A DNA stretch of 64,000 bases from Micromonospora terminaliae (GTDB taxonomy: Bacteria; Actinomycetota; Actinomycetes; Mycobacteriales; Micromonosporaceae): the NCBI RefSeq assembly GCF_009671205.1, contig NZ_CP045309.1, positions 2,728,001 to 2,792,000 on the forward strand. Reading direction: 5' to 3'. Below are positions 54,429-62,333 of this stretch, piece by piece; positions within the stretch are counted from its first letter, which is position 1; each line of letters starts with the position of its first letter. The position numbers and the translations under genes were made by a program. A model generated the notes under the pieces. It searched no databases. It was not told the DNA's origin and saw nothing but the letters and a program-made list of their open reading frames with translations.

Positions 54429-54445
54429 GCGCCCGTGGAGGTGCC

Positions 54446-56113
54446 ATGACCCCGGCCGACCGGCTCCTGTGGCGCGCCGTCGGGTCCGCCGGCTGGTGGA
54501 CCCCGGTGCTGCTCGGGGCCACCGTGGCCGGGGCGGCGGCCGAGCTGGCGCTGCCCGCGGCGCTGGGCCGCGCGGTCGACGCCGCCGTAGGCGCCACCGC
54601 CGGGGAGTCCGCCGGTCGCTGGCTCGCCGCGGTTGGCGCACTGGTCGTCCTCCTGGTCGGCGCGGGCGTGGTGCGGGACTACGGCACCGGCGCGGCGAGC
54701 GCCCGTTCCGTCGCCGGCCTGCGCCACACGCTGATCCGCCACATCCTCGCGCTCGATCCCCGCACGGCGGCCCGCCACCCGGTGGGTGACCTGGTCGGTC
54801 GCCTGGTGGGCCAGGTGGCCGACGCCGGGCAGGCCGCACCGACCCTCGTGCTGGCCGGCACCGTCCTGCTGCCGCCGGTGGGCAGCCTGGTGGCCCTCAC
54901 CATGATCGATCCATGGCTCGGCGCGACGTTCGTCGTCGGGCTGGTGCTGCTGGGCGTGCTGTTGCGCGGGTTCGTCGCCGACGCGTCCGCCGCGGTCGCC
55001 GGCTACCAGCGGGCCCAGGGGCACCTCGCCGGGCTGATGGTGGAGGCGCTGGCCGGCGCGCGGACCATCGCCGCCGCCGGCACCGCCGGGCGGGAGGTCG
55101 ACCGCGTCCTGACCCCGGTCCCGGAGCTGCGGCGGCACGGCACGCGGACGTGGACGGTGCTGGCCGGGGCCGCGACCCGGGGCGCCGTGCTCAGTCCGAT
55201 GCTGCAACTGGCCGTGGTGACCGTGGGCGGGCTCTCCCTGGCCGCCGGGCGGCTGACTCCGGGAGACCTGCTGGCCGCCCTCCAGTACGCCGCGCTCGGC
55301 GCCGGCCTCGGCACCGTGGTCAGCGCCCTCAACAAGGCCGTGCGGGTACGCGCCGGCTGCCGTCGCGCGGCCGAGGTGCTCACCGAACCGGTCCGCCGGT
55401 ACGGCGACCGGACCCTGCCGCCCGGCCCCGGCTGCCTGGAGCTGCGCGGGGTCAGTGTCCGGGCCGACGACGGCCGGCCGCTGCTCGACGGGGTGGACCT
55501 GCGGGTGCCGGGGGGCGCCCTGCTCGCCGTCGTCGGCCCGTCCGGCGCCGGCAAGTCCCTGCTCGCCGCCGTCGCCGGCCGGCTGCGCGACCCGGACGCC
55601 GGGGAGGTGCGGCTGGACGGGACGCCGCTGCCGGATCTGTCCGCGGCGGCGCTGCACGCGGCGGTCGGCTACGGGTTCGAACGGCCCGTACTGGTCGGCG
55701 AGACGGTGGGCGCCGCCGTCGGGTGCGGCGCCGACCCGGTGCCGGTGGCCCGGGCCGCGGCCATCCACGACTTCGTCGAGCGGCTGCCCGACCGGTACGG
55801 CACGCCGCTGGCCGAGGTCGCCATGTCGGGCGGGGAACGCCAGCGGCTCGGCCTGGCCCGCGCGCTGCGGGCCGAGCGGCTGCTCGTCCTCGACGACGCC
55901 ACGTCCAGCCTGGACACGGTGACCGAGTACCGGGTGAACCGCGCGCTGACCGACCGGGCGGACCGGCGTACCCGGGTGGTGGTGAGCCACCGGGTCGGCA
56001 CGGCCGCCCGGGCCGACCTGGTGGCCTGGGTGGCGGCCGGACGGATCCGCGCGGTCGGCCCGCACGCCGTGCTCTGGGACGACCCCGCCTACCGGGCGGT
56101 GTTCCGCTCGTGA
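54446..56113 (+). CDS. ramA: ABC exporter, permease-ATPase (RamA-like), degenerate ATPase site
   Basis: The 555-residue protein has six membrane helices (about 20-300) and an ATPase domain (about 330-550) with Walker A GPSGAGKS, signature MSGGERQRLGLARAL and H-loop VVSHRV. Two key residues are changed: the Q-loop reads VGYGFERPVL with no Gln, and Walker B ends LLVLDDATSSLD with Asp instead of the catalytic Glu. It should therefore pair with the normal ATPase encoded next to it. It exports the lanthipeptides. The ATG follows GTGGAGG and the stop overlaps the next GTG. Confidence 0.9.
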   Translation: MTPADRLLWRAVGSAGWWTPVLLGATVAGAAAELALPAALGRAVDAAVGATAGESAGRWLAAVGALVVLLVGAGVVRDYGTGAASARSVAGLRHTLIRHILALDPRTAARHPVGDLVGRLVGQVADAGQAAPTLVLAGTVLLPPVGSLVALTMIDPWLGATFVVGLVLLGVLLRGFVADASAAVAGYQRAQGHLAGLMVEALAGARTIAAAGTAGREVDRVLTPVPELRRHGTRTWTVLAGAATRGAVLSPMLQLAVVTVGGLSLAAGRLTPGDLLAALQYAALGAGLGTVVSALNKAVRVRAGCRRAAEVLTEPVRRYGDRTLPPGPGCLELRGVSVRADDGRPLLDGVDLRVPGGALLAVVGPSGAGKSLLAAVAGRLRDPDAGEVRLDGTPLPDLSAAALHAAVGYGFERPVLVGETVGAAVGCGADPVPVARAAAIHDFVERLPDRYGTPLAEVAMSGGERQRLGLARALRAERLLVLDDATSSLDTVTEYRVNRALTDRADRRTRVVVSHRVGTAARADLVAWVAAGRIRAVGPHAVLWDDPAYRAVFRS

Positions 56114-57894
56114 CCACGGTCGGTGCGGTGACCCGGGCCGCGCTGCGGGTACGGCGGGCCGCGCTGGTGCGGCTGGCCGCGTGGTCGGCGGCCGAGGCGC
56201 TGCCGGCGGCGCTCACCGGGCTGTTGACCGCGCGGGCCGTGGACGCCGGCTTCCTGGCCGGGCGCCCGGATGTCGGGCTGCTCTGGCTGGGGCTGCTGGC
56301 CGCCGCCGTGCTGGTCGGCGCCGTGGGCACCAACCGGGCGTACGCGTGCCTCGGCGACGTGGTCGAGCCGTTCCGCGACGACCTGCTACGCCGGGTGGTG
56401 GCCGGCGCGCTGGCGGGCGCGACGGACGGCCGGGTCGACGACGCGGCGGTGGGCCGCCTGACCCACCAGGTGGAGATCGTCCGGGACACCTGGGCCGGCC
56501 TCCTGACGGTGGTCCGCGGCTTCCTGTTCGCCGCGTGCGCCGCGATCGTCGGGCTGTTCTCCCTCGCCGCCCCGGTCGCCCTGCTGGTCACCGTGCCGGT
56601 GCTGGCCGGTCTCGGCCTGTTCGCGGCCGCCGTACCTGCGATGATCGCCCGCCAGCGGGAGTACGTGCTCGCCGACGAACGCCTCAGCCGGGTCGCGGTC
56701 ACCGCGATCGCCGGCCACCGCGACGTGTCGGTGAGCGGCGCGCGCGAGCAGGTCACGCGCTGGGTGGGCCGGCACGTCGACGCGCAGGCGCGGGTGGAAC
56801 GGCGGCTCGCCGCCATGGCGGTCACCCGTGGCCTGAGCCTGGCCGTCGGTGGCTGGCTGCCGGTGCCGGTGGTCGTGCTCGCCACCCCGTGGCTGGTCCG
56901 GCAGGGCCTCGGACCGGGCGCGGTGCTGGGCGCCCTGGTCTACGTCGTCCGGGGGGTGCAACCCGCCCTGCACACCCTCGTCCAGGGCGTGGCCGCCGGG
57001 GGGCTGCGGTTCACCGTCACCCTGGACCGGCTCCTGCGGACGGCCGTCCCGGCGCCCGGCGAGGCCGCGCCGGCCGGCGGGGCGCGGCCCGCGCCGCCGG
57101 GCCCGCCGGCGCTGTCCCTGCGGGGCGTGACGTTCCGGTACGGGCCGCACGCCGACCCGGTGCTCGACGGCCTCGACCTCGACGTGCCCGACGGCGACCA
57201 CCTCGTGGTGGTGGGAGCCAGCGGGATCGGCAAGTCCACCCTGGCCGCGGTGATCGCCGGGGTGCTGCCTCCGCAGGCCGGCACGGTCGAGGTGGGCGGG
57301 ACCCCGGTGGCCGGCGCGACGGCCGCCGAGCTGGCGCGGCGGCGGGTGCTGATCCCGCAGGAGGCGTACGTCTTCACCGGCAGCGTCCGGGACAACCTCC
57401 GCTACCTGCGGCCCGACCTGGCGGACCTGGAGATCGCCCGGGCGGCGGCCCGGCTGGGCCTGTCCGAGCTGGTGGACCGGCTCGGCGGGCTGGACGCGAC
57501 GCTGCGCCCGGCCGGCCTGTCCGCCGGGGAGCGCCAGCAGGTGGCCCTGCTGCGCGCCTGGCTCTCCCCCGCGCCCCTGGTGATCCTGGACGAGGCCACC
57601 TGCCACCTCGACCCGGCCACCGAGGCGCGGCTGGAGACCGCGTTCGCCGAGCGGCCCGGCACGCTCGTGGTGATCGCGCACCGGGTCAGTTCGGCGCTGC
57701 GCGCCCGCCGGGTGCTGCTGCTCGACGGCGGGCGCGCGCTGCTCGACAGCCACCCGGGGCTGCTGGCCCGGTCGGCCGCGTACCGGGAGCTGGTGGGTTA
57801 CTGGGAGGCCGGCGCGGAGCCGCTCAGATCCAGCCCGACTCCCGGGCGATCCGCACCGCTTCCAACCGGGTCCGTGCGCCGGTCTTCGCCATGA
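56110..57894 (+). CDS. ramB: ABC exporter, permease-ATPase (RamB-like), canonical ATPase site
   Basis: The 594-residue protein has six membrane helices (about 15-310) and an ATPase domain (about 335-575) with Walker A GASGIGKST, Q-loop LIPQEAYVF, signature LSAGERQQVALLRAW and Walker B LVILDEATCHLD, all intact. With the upstream RamA-like chain it forms a heterodimer with one active site, as in many bacterial exporters. The GTG overlaps the RamA stop (GTGA). Its last 24 codons overlap the end of a convergent regulator gene (57824-57894). Confidence 0.9.
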   Translation: MTTVGAVTRAALRVRRAALVRLAAWSAAEALPAALTGLLTARAVDAGFLAGRPDVGLLWLGLLAAAVLVGAVGTNRAYACLGDVVEPFRDDLLRRVVAGALAGATDGRVDDAAVGRLTHQVEIVRDTWAGLLTVVRGFLFAACAAIVGLFSLAAPVALLVTVPVLAGLGLFAAAVPAMIARQREYVLADERLSRVAVTAIAGHRDVSVSGAREQVTRWVGRHVDAQARVERRLAAMAVTRGLSLAVGGWLPVPVVVLATPWLVRQGLGPGAVLGALVYVVRGVQPALHTLVQGVAAGGLRFTVTLDRLLRTAVPAPGEAAPAGGARPAPPGPPALSLRGVTFRYGPHADPVLDGLDLDVPDGDHLVVVGASGIGKSTLAAVIAGVLPPQAGTVEVGGTPVAGATAAELARRRVLIPQEAYVFTGSVRDNLRYLRPDLADLEIARAAARLGLSELVDRLGGLDATLRPAGLSAGERQQVALLRAWLSPAPLVILDEATCHLDPATEARLETAFAERPGTLVVIAHRVSSALRARRVLLLDGGRALLDSHPGLLARSAAYRELVGYWEAGAEPLRSSPTPGRSAPLPTGSVRRSSP

Positions 57895-58435
57895 TCCGGG
57901 AGAGGTGGTTGCGTACCGTCCCGGCCGACACCGCCAGCTTCTCGGCGATGTCCCGGACCGGATGCCCCTCAGCCGCCACGTCGAGCACCTCCCGCTCGCG
58001 GGGCGTCAGCGGGCTGTCGGCCACCTCCAGCGCCGCGACCACCAGCTCGGGATCGAGCACCACCTGACCACGGGCGAGCAGCCGCACGCCCTCGGCGATC
58101 CGCTGCGGGGGCACCTCCCGGCTGAGGAAGCCGACCCGTCGCCCGTGCTCGGCGAGCACTGGACGGACCCGGGCGGCGCGGCGCCGTTCCACCAGGACCA
58201 GCAGCCGCCCGCCGCCGTCGGGGTCGCCCCCGGCGGCGATCCGGGCGAGCTGGTGCAGGGGTACGAGGTCGGCGTCGACGACGGCGACGTCCGGACGGTC
58301 GTCCCGCAACGCCTCACGCAGGGCGTGCGCCGTGGCCGCCTCGCCGACGACATCGATGTCGCCCTCGGCGTCGAGCAGATGGGCGAGGGCCCCCCGAACC
58401 AGTCGACCCTTGAGCGCGAGCAGCGTGCGGACCAT
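57824..58435 (-). CDS. NarL/LuxR-type response regulator (RamR-like), atypical receiver
   Basis: The 203-residue protein has a receiver-like domain (about 1-115) and a LuxR helix-turn-helix (about 138-200: SPLTPREREVLDVAAEGHPV, then KLAVSAGTVRNHLSRIMAKTGA). The start reads RTLLALKGRLVRGAL, so the acidic pair of true receivers (LLADDE) is missing, and the conserved Lys after FLS is Arg; an Asp remains in VVDADLV. RamR of Streptomyces, the activator of the ram operon, is of this type. No histidine kinase is nearby. It converges on ramB. It probably controls the peptide operon. Confidence 0.85.
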   Translation of the reverse strand: MVRTLLALKGRLVRGALAHLLDAEGDIDVVGEAATAHALREALRDDRPDVAVVDADLVPLHQLARIAAGGDPDGGGRLLVLVERRRAARVRPVLAEHGRRVGFLSREVPPQRIAEGVRLLARGQVVLDPELVVAALEVADSPLTPREREVLDVAAEGHPVRDIAEKLAVSAGTVRNHLSRIMAKTGARTRLEAVRIARESGWI

Positions 58436-58501
58436 GGCGACTCCCGGACATGACCCCCCGATCCTGACTTGGCGTGTGCGGCTGATGACGCACCGTCAGG
58501 G

Positions 58502-58529
58502 AATTTAATCGAAGATGACCGTTACGCAA
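58502..58529 (-). promoter_or_regulatory. Promoter candidate for the first NarL-type regulator
   Basis: On the minus strand TTGCGT (58529-58524) and TAAATT (58507-58502) are 16 bases apart, about 65-90 bases before the start codon at 58435, within an AT-richer stretch. Confidence 0.4.
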
Positions 58530-58551
58530 CACCCCTGTGATCCGCGTGTCG

Positions 58552-59238
58552 TCAGATCCAGCACGCGTCCCTGGCCCGCTCGACCGCCTCCCAGCGGTTC
58601 CGCGCGCCGGTCTTGCGCAACAGGCTGGACACGTGGTTGCGCACGGTGCCCGGCGCGAGGTGGAGCCGCTTCGCGATCTCCGCGGTCCGGAGCCCCTCCG
58701 CCGCCGCCGCGGCCACCTCGCGCTCCCGTTCGCTGAGCGGGTTCACCGCGGCGTCGAGGGCGGCGAGCGCCGTCAACGGGTCGATCATGCGCTGCCCGCG
58801 GGCCACCGCCCGCAGCATCTCGACCAGCTCCTCCGGCGGCACGTCCGTGGCGACCACCCCGCGGACCCGGGCGCCGAGGGCCCGGCGCAGCGCCCGGGCG
58901 GTGCGGCGGGCGGTCAGCACGACGACGGCGCACCCGTCGGCGTCCGGTCCGGTGACCACAGCGGGGTCGTCCACCGCGTCGAGATCCACCAGCAGCAGGT
59001 CGGGACGGCAGGCGGCGAGCAGCGCCGGCACGCTCCCGGCCGGCTCCGTGTCGCCGACCACCGCGAAGCCCGGCGTGGCGGCGAGGACCGCGACCACGGC
59101 GGTCCGCAGCAGGCCCGGCTCCGCGACCACCGCCACCCGCACCGGCGCGGAGACCGTCCCGTCCCGTACGTCGCCCACCTGGACCACTGTGCCGGAAGGA
59201 CCCGCGGATAGTCGAGTTCGCTCGAGGTTGTCCAACAT
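58552..59238 (-). CDS. Second NarL/LuxR-type response regulator, atypical receiver
   Basis: The 228-residue protein has an N-terminal extension of about 30 residues, a receiver-like domain (VRVAVVAEPGLLRTAVVAVL; LLLVDLDAVDD) and a LuxR helix-turn-helix (NPLSEREREVAAAAAEGLRT; LAPGTVRNHVSSLLRKTGA). The acidic pocket reads A-E instead of D-D, and the Lys position is Thr (VATDVPP), so classical phosphorylation is doubtful. Its end, ARNRWEAVERARDACWI, is close to that of the first regulator (ARTRLEAVRIARESGWI). Start uncertain: ATG 59238 has no strong ribosome site. It lies between the first regulator and the GH18 gene, all on the same strand. Confidence 0.82.
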   Translation of the reverse strand: MLDNLERTRLSAGPSGTVVQVGDVRDGTVSAPVRVAVVAEPGLLRTAVVAVLAATPGFAVVGDTEPAGSVPALLAACRPDLLLVDLDAVDDPAVVTGPDADGCAVVVLTARRTARALRRALGARVRGVVATDVPPEELVEMLRAVARGQRMIDPLTALAALDAAVNPLSEREREVAAAAAEGLRTAEIAKRLHLAPGTVRNHVSSLLRKTGARNRWEAVERARDACWI

Positions 59239-59280
59239 AGGGCGGTCCCGGCGGCACCTGCGGACGTCGGGTTCCGCCGG

Positions 59281-60372
59281 TCAGCCCTGCCGCAGCGCCG
59301 GCATCGGGACCGGCACGGCGAGCGCGGTGGCCCCGGCGCCCGCGCCCTTCTCACACGTGTTCGGCGGCACGGTGCCGATGCCCCGCGTGGCGGGGCGTTC
59401 CGCCGCCCAGAACATGAAGCCCAGCATGCCGGCCGTGCTGCCCGCGCCGTGCGGCGCGACGCTCTGCACGTACGGGGCGGCCGCCTTCTGCACGGAGGTG
59501 GCGTAGTCGACGCACTCGGGGAGCGGCTTGCCGCCGTAGGCCAGGTAGACCGCGCCGGTGAACTTGGCCGGGGCGAGCGGGGGCACCGGCGGGTTGTACT
59601 GCGCCTTGCCGTCGACGTGCTCCTGCCAGTTCGCCTGCGCGGTGCCGGCGGCGACCGGCCGGGCCGTGACCATGGCGTTGGCGTAGTCGAGCACCGGGGC
59701 GTCGGTGCGCAGCCAATCCGCGGTGGCCTTGCGGTTGAGGTCGATCAGCCAGCGGTCGCCGGCGGCCACGTCGATGGTGAGCCGGGCCGGCGCGCGGGCG
59801 CCCGTGGCGTCGTACGGGTGGACGGCCCGGTAGGCGTCGATGAAGGACTGGAGGCCGGCCAGGTTCGGGCCGGTGTTCTGCTCGTAGTCGATCTCGATGC
59901 CGACGCCGAGCCGGGTGGCCACCGCGGCGGCCCGCTGCCCGAGCAGGGTGGGATTCTCCGCGAGCGCCGCGTCCCAGTCGTCGGTGTAGGTGATGCCGCC
60001 GATCGAGAGCATCACCCGGACGCCGCGGCTCGTGAAGTACTGCACGATCTCGCTGGTCATGCCGCGCGGCACCCCGTCGAGGGTGGTGGCGTCGGTGGTC
60101 TGGCGCAGCAGGTCGAGCGGGTTGACGAAGCTCAGCACCACGAGGTTGACCGAGGGCCGGCCGTCGCCGCGGTCGACCAGCCAGTGGTTCTGACTGTCGA
60201 ACTGGGTGACGGTGCGGGCCGTGCCCCAGGTGCAGAAGTCGTCGCCGCAGTGCCAGGCGCCGTAGACCTGGACGGGGGCGGCCGCCAGCGGCACGGGCGC
60301 GGGCGCGGCGACGGCCGGGCCGGTGGTGGCGAGGACGAGCAGCAGAGCGGCAAGAAGTACCGAGCGTCGCAT
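59281..60372 (-). CDS. Secreted GH18-family protein (chitinase-like)
   Basis: The 363-residue protein has a signal peptide (cleavage near AVAAPAP, residue 23) and a GH18 TIM barrel: VRVMLSIGGITYTDDW is the SxGG strand and VGIEIDYEQN the catalytic DxxDxDxE strand, here reduced to E-x-D-x-E with the acid Glu kept. The C-terminal FMFWAAERP strand is also GH18-like. It may hydrolyse chitin or a related beta-1,4-GlcNAc polymer, or act like an endo-beta-N-acetylglucosaminidase. The ATG follows GGGGAGG. The second NarL-type regulator starts 42 bases downstream on the same strand. Confidence 0.85.
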   Translation of the reverse strand: MRRSVLLAALLLVLATTGPAVAAPAPVPLAAAPVQVYGAWHCGDDFCTWGTARTVTQFDSQNHWLVDRGDGRPSVNLVVLSFVNPLDLLRQTTDATTLDGVPRGMTSEIVQYFTSRGVRVMLSIGGITYTDDWDAALAENPTLLGQRAAAVATRLGVGIEIDYEQNTGPNLAGLQSFIDAYRAVHPYDATGARAPARLTIDVAAGDRWLIDLNRKATADWLRTDAPVLDYANAMVTARPVAAGTAQANWQEHVDGKAQYNPPVPPLAPAKFTGAVYLAYGGKPLPECVDYATSVQKAAAPYVQSVAPHGAGSTAGMLGFMFWAAERPATRGIGTVPPNTCEKGAGAGATALAVPVPMPALRQG

Positions 60373-60427
60373 GGGGACCTCCCCGACTGTTCAGTACGCC
60401 TTGTTTACAGTAGGGCGACGACCTGCG

Positions 60428-61201
60428 TCAATGCGTCGCGGCGATCCGGTCCAGCACGCGTCGCTGGAAGGCGCGGGCCTCCGGGCCGGCCGGCGGGAGG
60501 CCGCCCCGGCGGGCCGCGATCGACCGGCGGATCAGCTCGCCGTCCGGGTCGTCGGCCTCGATCCGCCGTCCGGCGTCCACCTTCCCCAGCCAGACGCCGT
60601 CGCGGCAGCGGACCAGCGCGCGGCAGGCGCCGAGCACCGCGTCCTCCGCGCCGGGAGCGGGGGCGTCGCCGGCCGGGGTGGGCAGCGCCAGCCACCAGCG
60701 CAGCGCCTCGACCAGCAGCCGCCGCAGCTCCGCGGGCCCCGGGTCGGCGAAGACGTCGGCGGCGGGCGGGCCGAGCAGGACCAGCCCGGACTGGCGCAGG
60801 ATGCTGCGGTCCAGCGCGTACCAGAACCGCCCGTCGGCGGCGGGCCGGTCGGCCGGGTCGTAGGTGGCCCGGAACGGCATGGTGGCGCCCGTGTTCAGCT
60901 CGACCTCGAAGCCCGGCTCGGGGGTGCCGGAGGCGGCCACGTCCCGCCGGTAGACCACGAGTTCGAGGCCGCGCGCGGGGCAGGGCAGCGCCTCGTGCCG
61001 CAGCCGGTCCACCAGCGCCCGCTTCGCCGGCCCGTCGACCGGCCGGGCGACCACGAGCGCCACGTCCACGTCGCTGCGCCCCGGCTGGTAGACGCCCAGC
61101 CCGACCGAGCCCGCCGCGTACGCGCCGACCAGGTCGTCGCCGAGCACGGCCCGGGCCCGCCCGACCAGCTCGTCGAGGTAGCGCCGCACGTCGTCGTCCA
61201 T
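60428..61201 (-). CDS. Nucleotidyltransferase (aminoglycoside adenylyltransferase-like)
   Basis: The 257-residue protein has the polymerase-beta nucleotidyltransferase motif YAAGSVGLGVYQPGRSDVDVALV (GS-x(n)-DVD, near residue 30-50) and a C-terminal helical domain of the kind following NTP_transf_2 in AadA-like proteins. It could adenylylate a drug or a cell metabolite; resistance is not shown by the sequence alone. The ATG at 61201 starts the conserved region. It is 43 bases downstream of the lipid-kinase gene on the same strand and may share its transcript. Confidence 0.78.
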   Translation of the reverse strand: MDDDVRRYLDELVGRARAVLGDDLVGAYAAGSVGLGVYQPGRSDVDVALVVARPVDGPAKRALVDRLRHEALPCPARGLELVVYRRDVAASGTPEPGFEVELNTGATMPFRATYDPADRPAADGRFWYALDRSILRQSGLVLLGPPAADVFADPGPAELRRLLVEALRWWLALPTPAGDAPAPGAEDAVLGACRALVRCRDGVWLGKVDAGRRIEADDPDGELIRRSIAARRGGLPPAGPEARAFQRRVLDRIAATH

Positions 61202-61244
61202 GCCGGCATCCTGCCGGTCGGCGCCGCGGCGGTGCGGGGCGGGG

Positions 61245-62180
61245 TCAGTCCGGCGGGTCGGGGCAGCAGACGGTGAGCGCGCCGGGAACCGTCTTCACCT
61301 TCAGCTTCTTCGCCGTGCCCCGCGCACCGCCGTCCAGCTCGTACGTCTTCGGCTCGGCGAAGCGGACGGTGACCCTGCGTCCCCGGGTGATCCGCACGAA
61401 CGGCGACTCGTCGGAGCGGCCGGCGGCCATCCGGCCCAGCGTGCGGGCCCAGTCCACGGCACCACTGGCGGTGGAGACGCCGATCTCCAGCGCGCCGTCG
61501 TCGGGGCGGGCGTCGTCGAAGGCGGGGATGCCGCCGGTGATGGTGCCGACGTTGCCGAAGAGCACGCAGCTCGCCTCGCCGTCGAACCAGTCCGCGCCGT
61601 CGACCCGGATCCGGGTCCGTACGCACTCGCCGCGGACGTGCCGCAGCCCGGTCCAGACGTACGCGATCCGGCCGAGCCGGCCCTTCAGCTTGCGGTCGGC
61701 GTCGCGGATCAGGTCGCCGTCGAAGCCGGCGCCGGCCATCACCGCGAAGTGCTCCCCGTTGAGCCGGCCCAGGTCCAGCTCCCGCCGCCGGCCGTGCAGG
61801 GCGATCCGGAGCGCCTCGGGCAGGTCGGCGGGGATGCCGAGGTTGGTGGCGAAGAGGCTGGCGGTGCCGGCGGGCAGGATGCCCATGGGCACGTCCGATC
61901 CGGCCAGGGTGTCGGCACAGCGCTGCACCATGCCGTCGCCGCCCCAGACCAGGACCAGCTCGGCGCCCTTGCCGAGCGCCTTGCGGACCTTCTTCGGCGC
62001 CTTGCGGCTCTTCGGCACCTCGTACCAGAGGAGCCGCCCGACCCCGGCGGCGACGAGGCCGGCGCGCAGCTCGTCGAGACCGCCGCCGAAGGTCTTCTTC
62101 CGGTGGGCGACGACCGCCACCACGCCGGCCGGCGGTACGCCGGTGTCGGTCGCGGGACGGTCGGCCGTGCTCGTGCTCAT
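61245..62180 (-). CDS. Diacylglycerol-kinase-family lipid kinase
   Basis: The 311-residue protein has the DAGK catalytic pattern: LVLVWGGDGMVQRCAD (GGDGT-like, here GGDGM), MGILPAGTASLFATNLGIP (LPxGTxNxxAR-like, with S for N) and VMAGAGFDGDLIRDAD. DgkB/YegS-type kinases phosphorylate diacylglycerol or other lipids at the membrane. The usual GGDGT-N loop is slightly altered, so the lipid substrate may differ. The ATG at 62180 follows GGGAG. It is divergent from the Pro/Arg-rich protein. Confidence 0.87.
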   Translation of the reverse strand: MSTSTADRPATDTGVPPAGVVAVVAHRKKTFGGGLDELRAGLVAAGVGRLLWYEVPKSRKAPKKVRKALGKGAELVLVWGGDGMVQRCADTLAGSDVPMGILPAGTASLFATNLGIPADLPEALRIALHGRRRELDLGRLNGEHFAVMAGAGFDGDLIRDADRKLKGRLGRIAYVWTGLRHVRGECVRTRIRVDGADWFDGEASCVLFGNVGTITGGIPAFDDARPDDGALEIGVSTASGAVDWARTLGRMAAGRSDESPFVRITRGRRVTVRFAEPKTYELDGGARGTAKKLKVKTVPGALTVCCPDPPD

Positions 62181-62333
62181 GACTCCCGTGGGTACCCCGC
62201 CGCCAGTTCTCCCACGCCTGCCGGGCGGGCGACGCGCCCGATTCGGATCAGCCGCATACTGTGATCGACCGACCTCGTTCGGTAGAGTACGGGCGATCGT
62301 CGGCGCGGTCCGGCGATCGGAGGGGTGCCCGGG

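Noticed and set aside
51395..56065. 1556-codon minus-strand open frame across the ram-type operon
   Set aside because: It runs through the synthetase, both precursors and the exporter gene, and has low-complexity composition with no recognisable domain.
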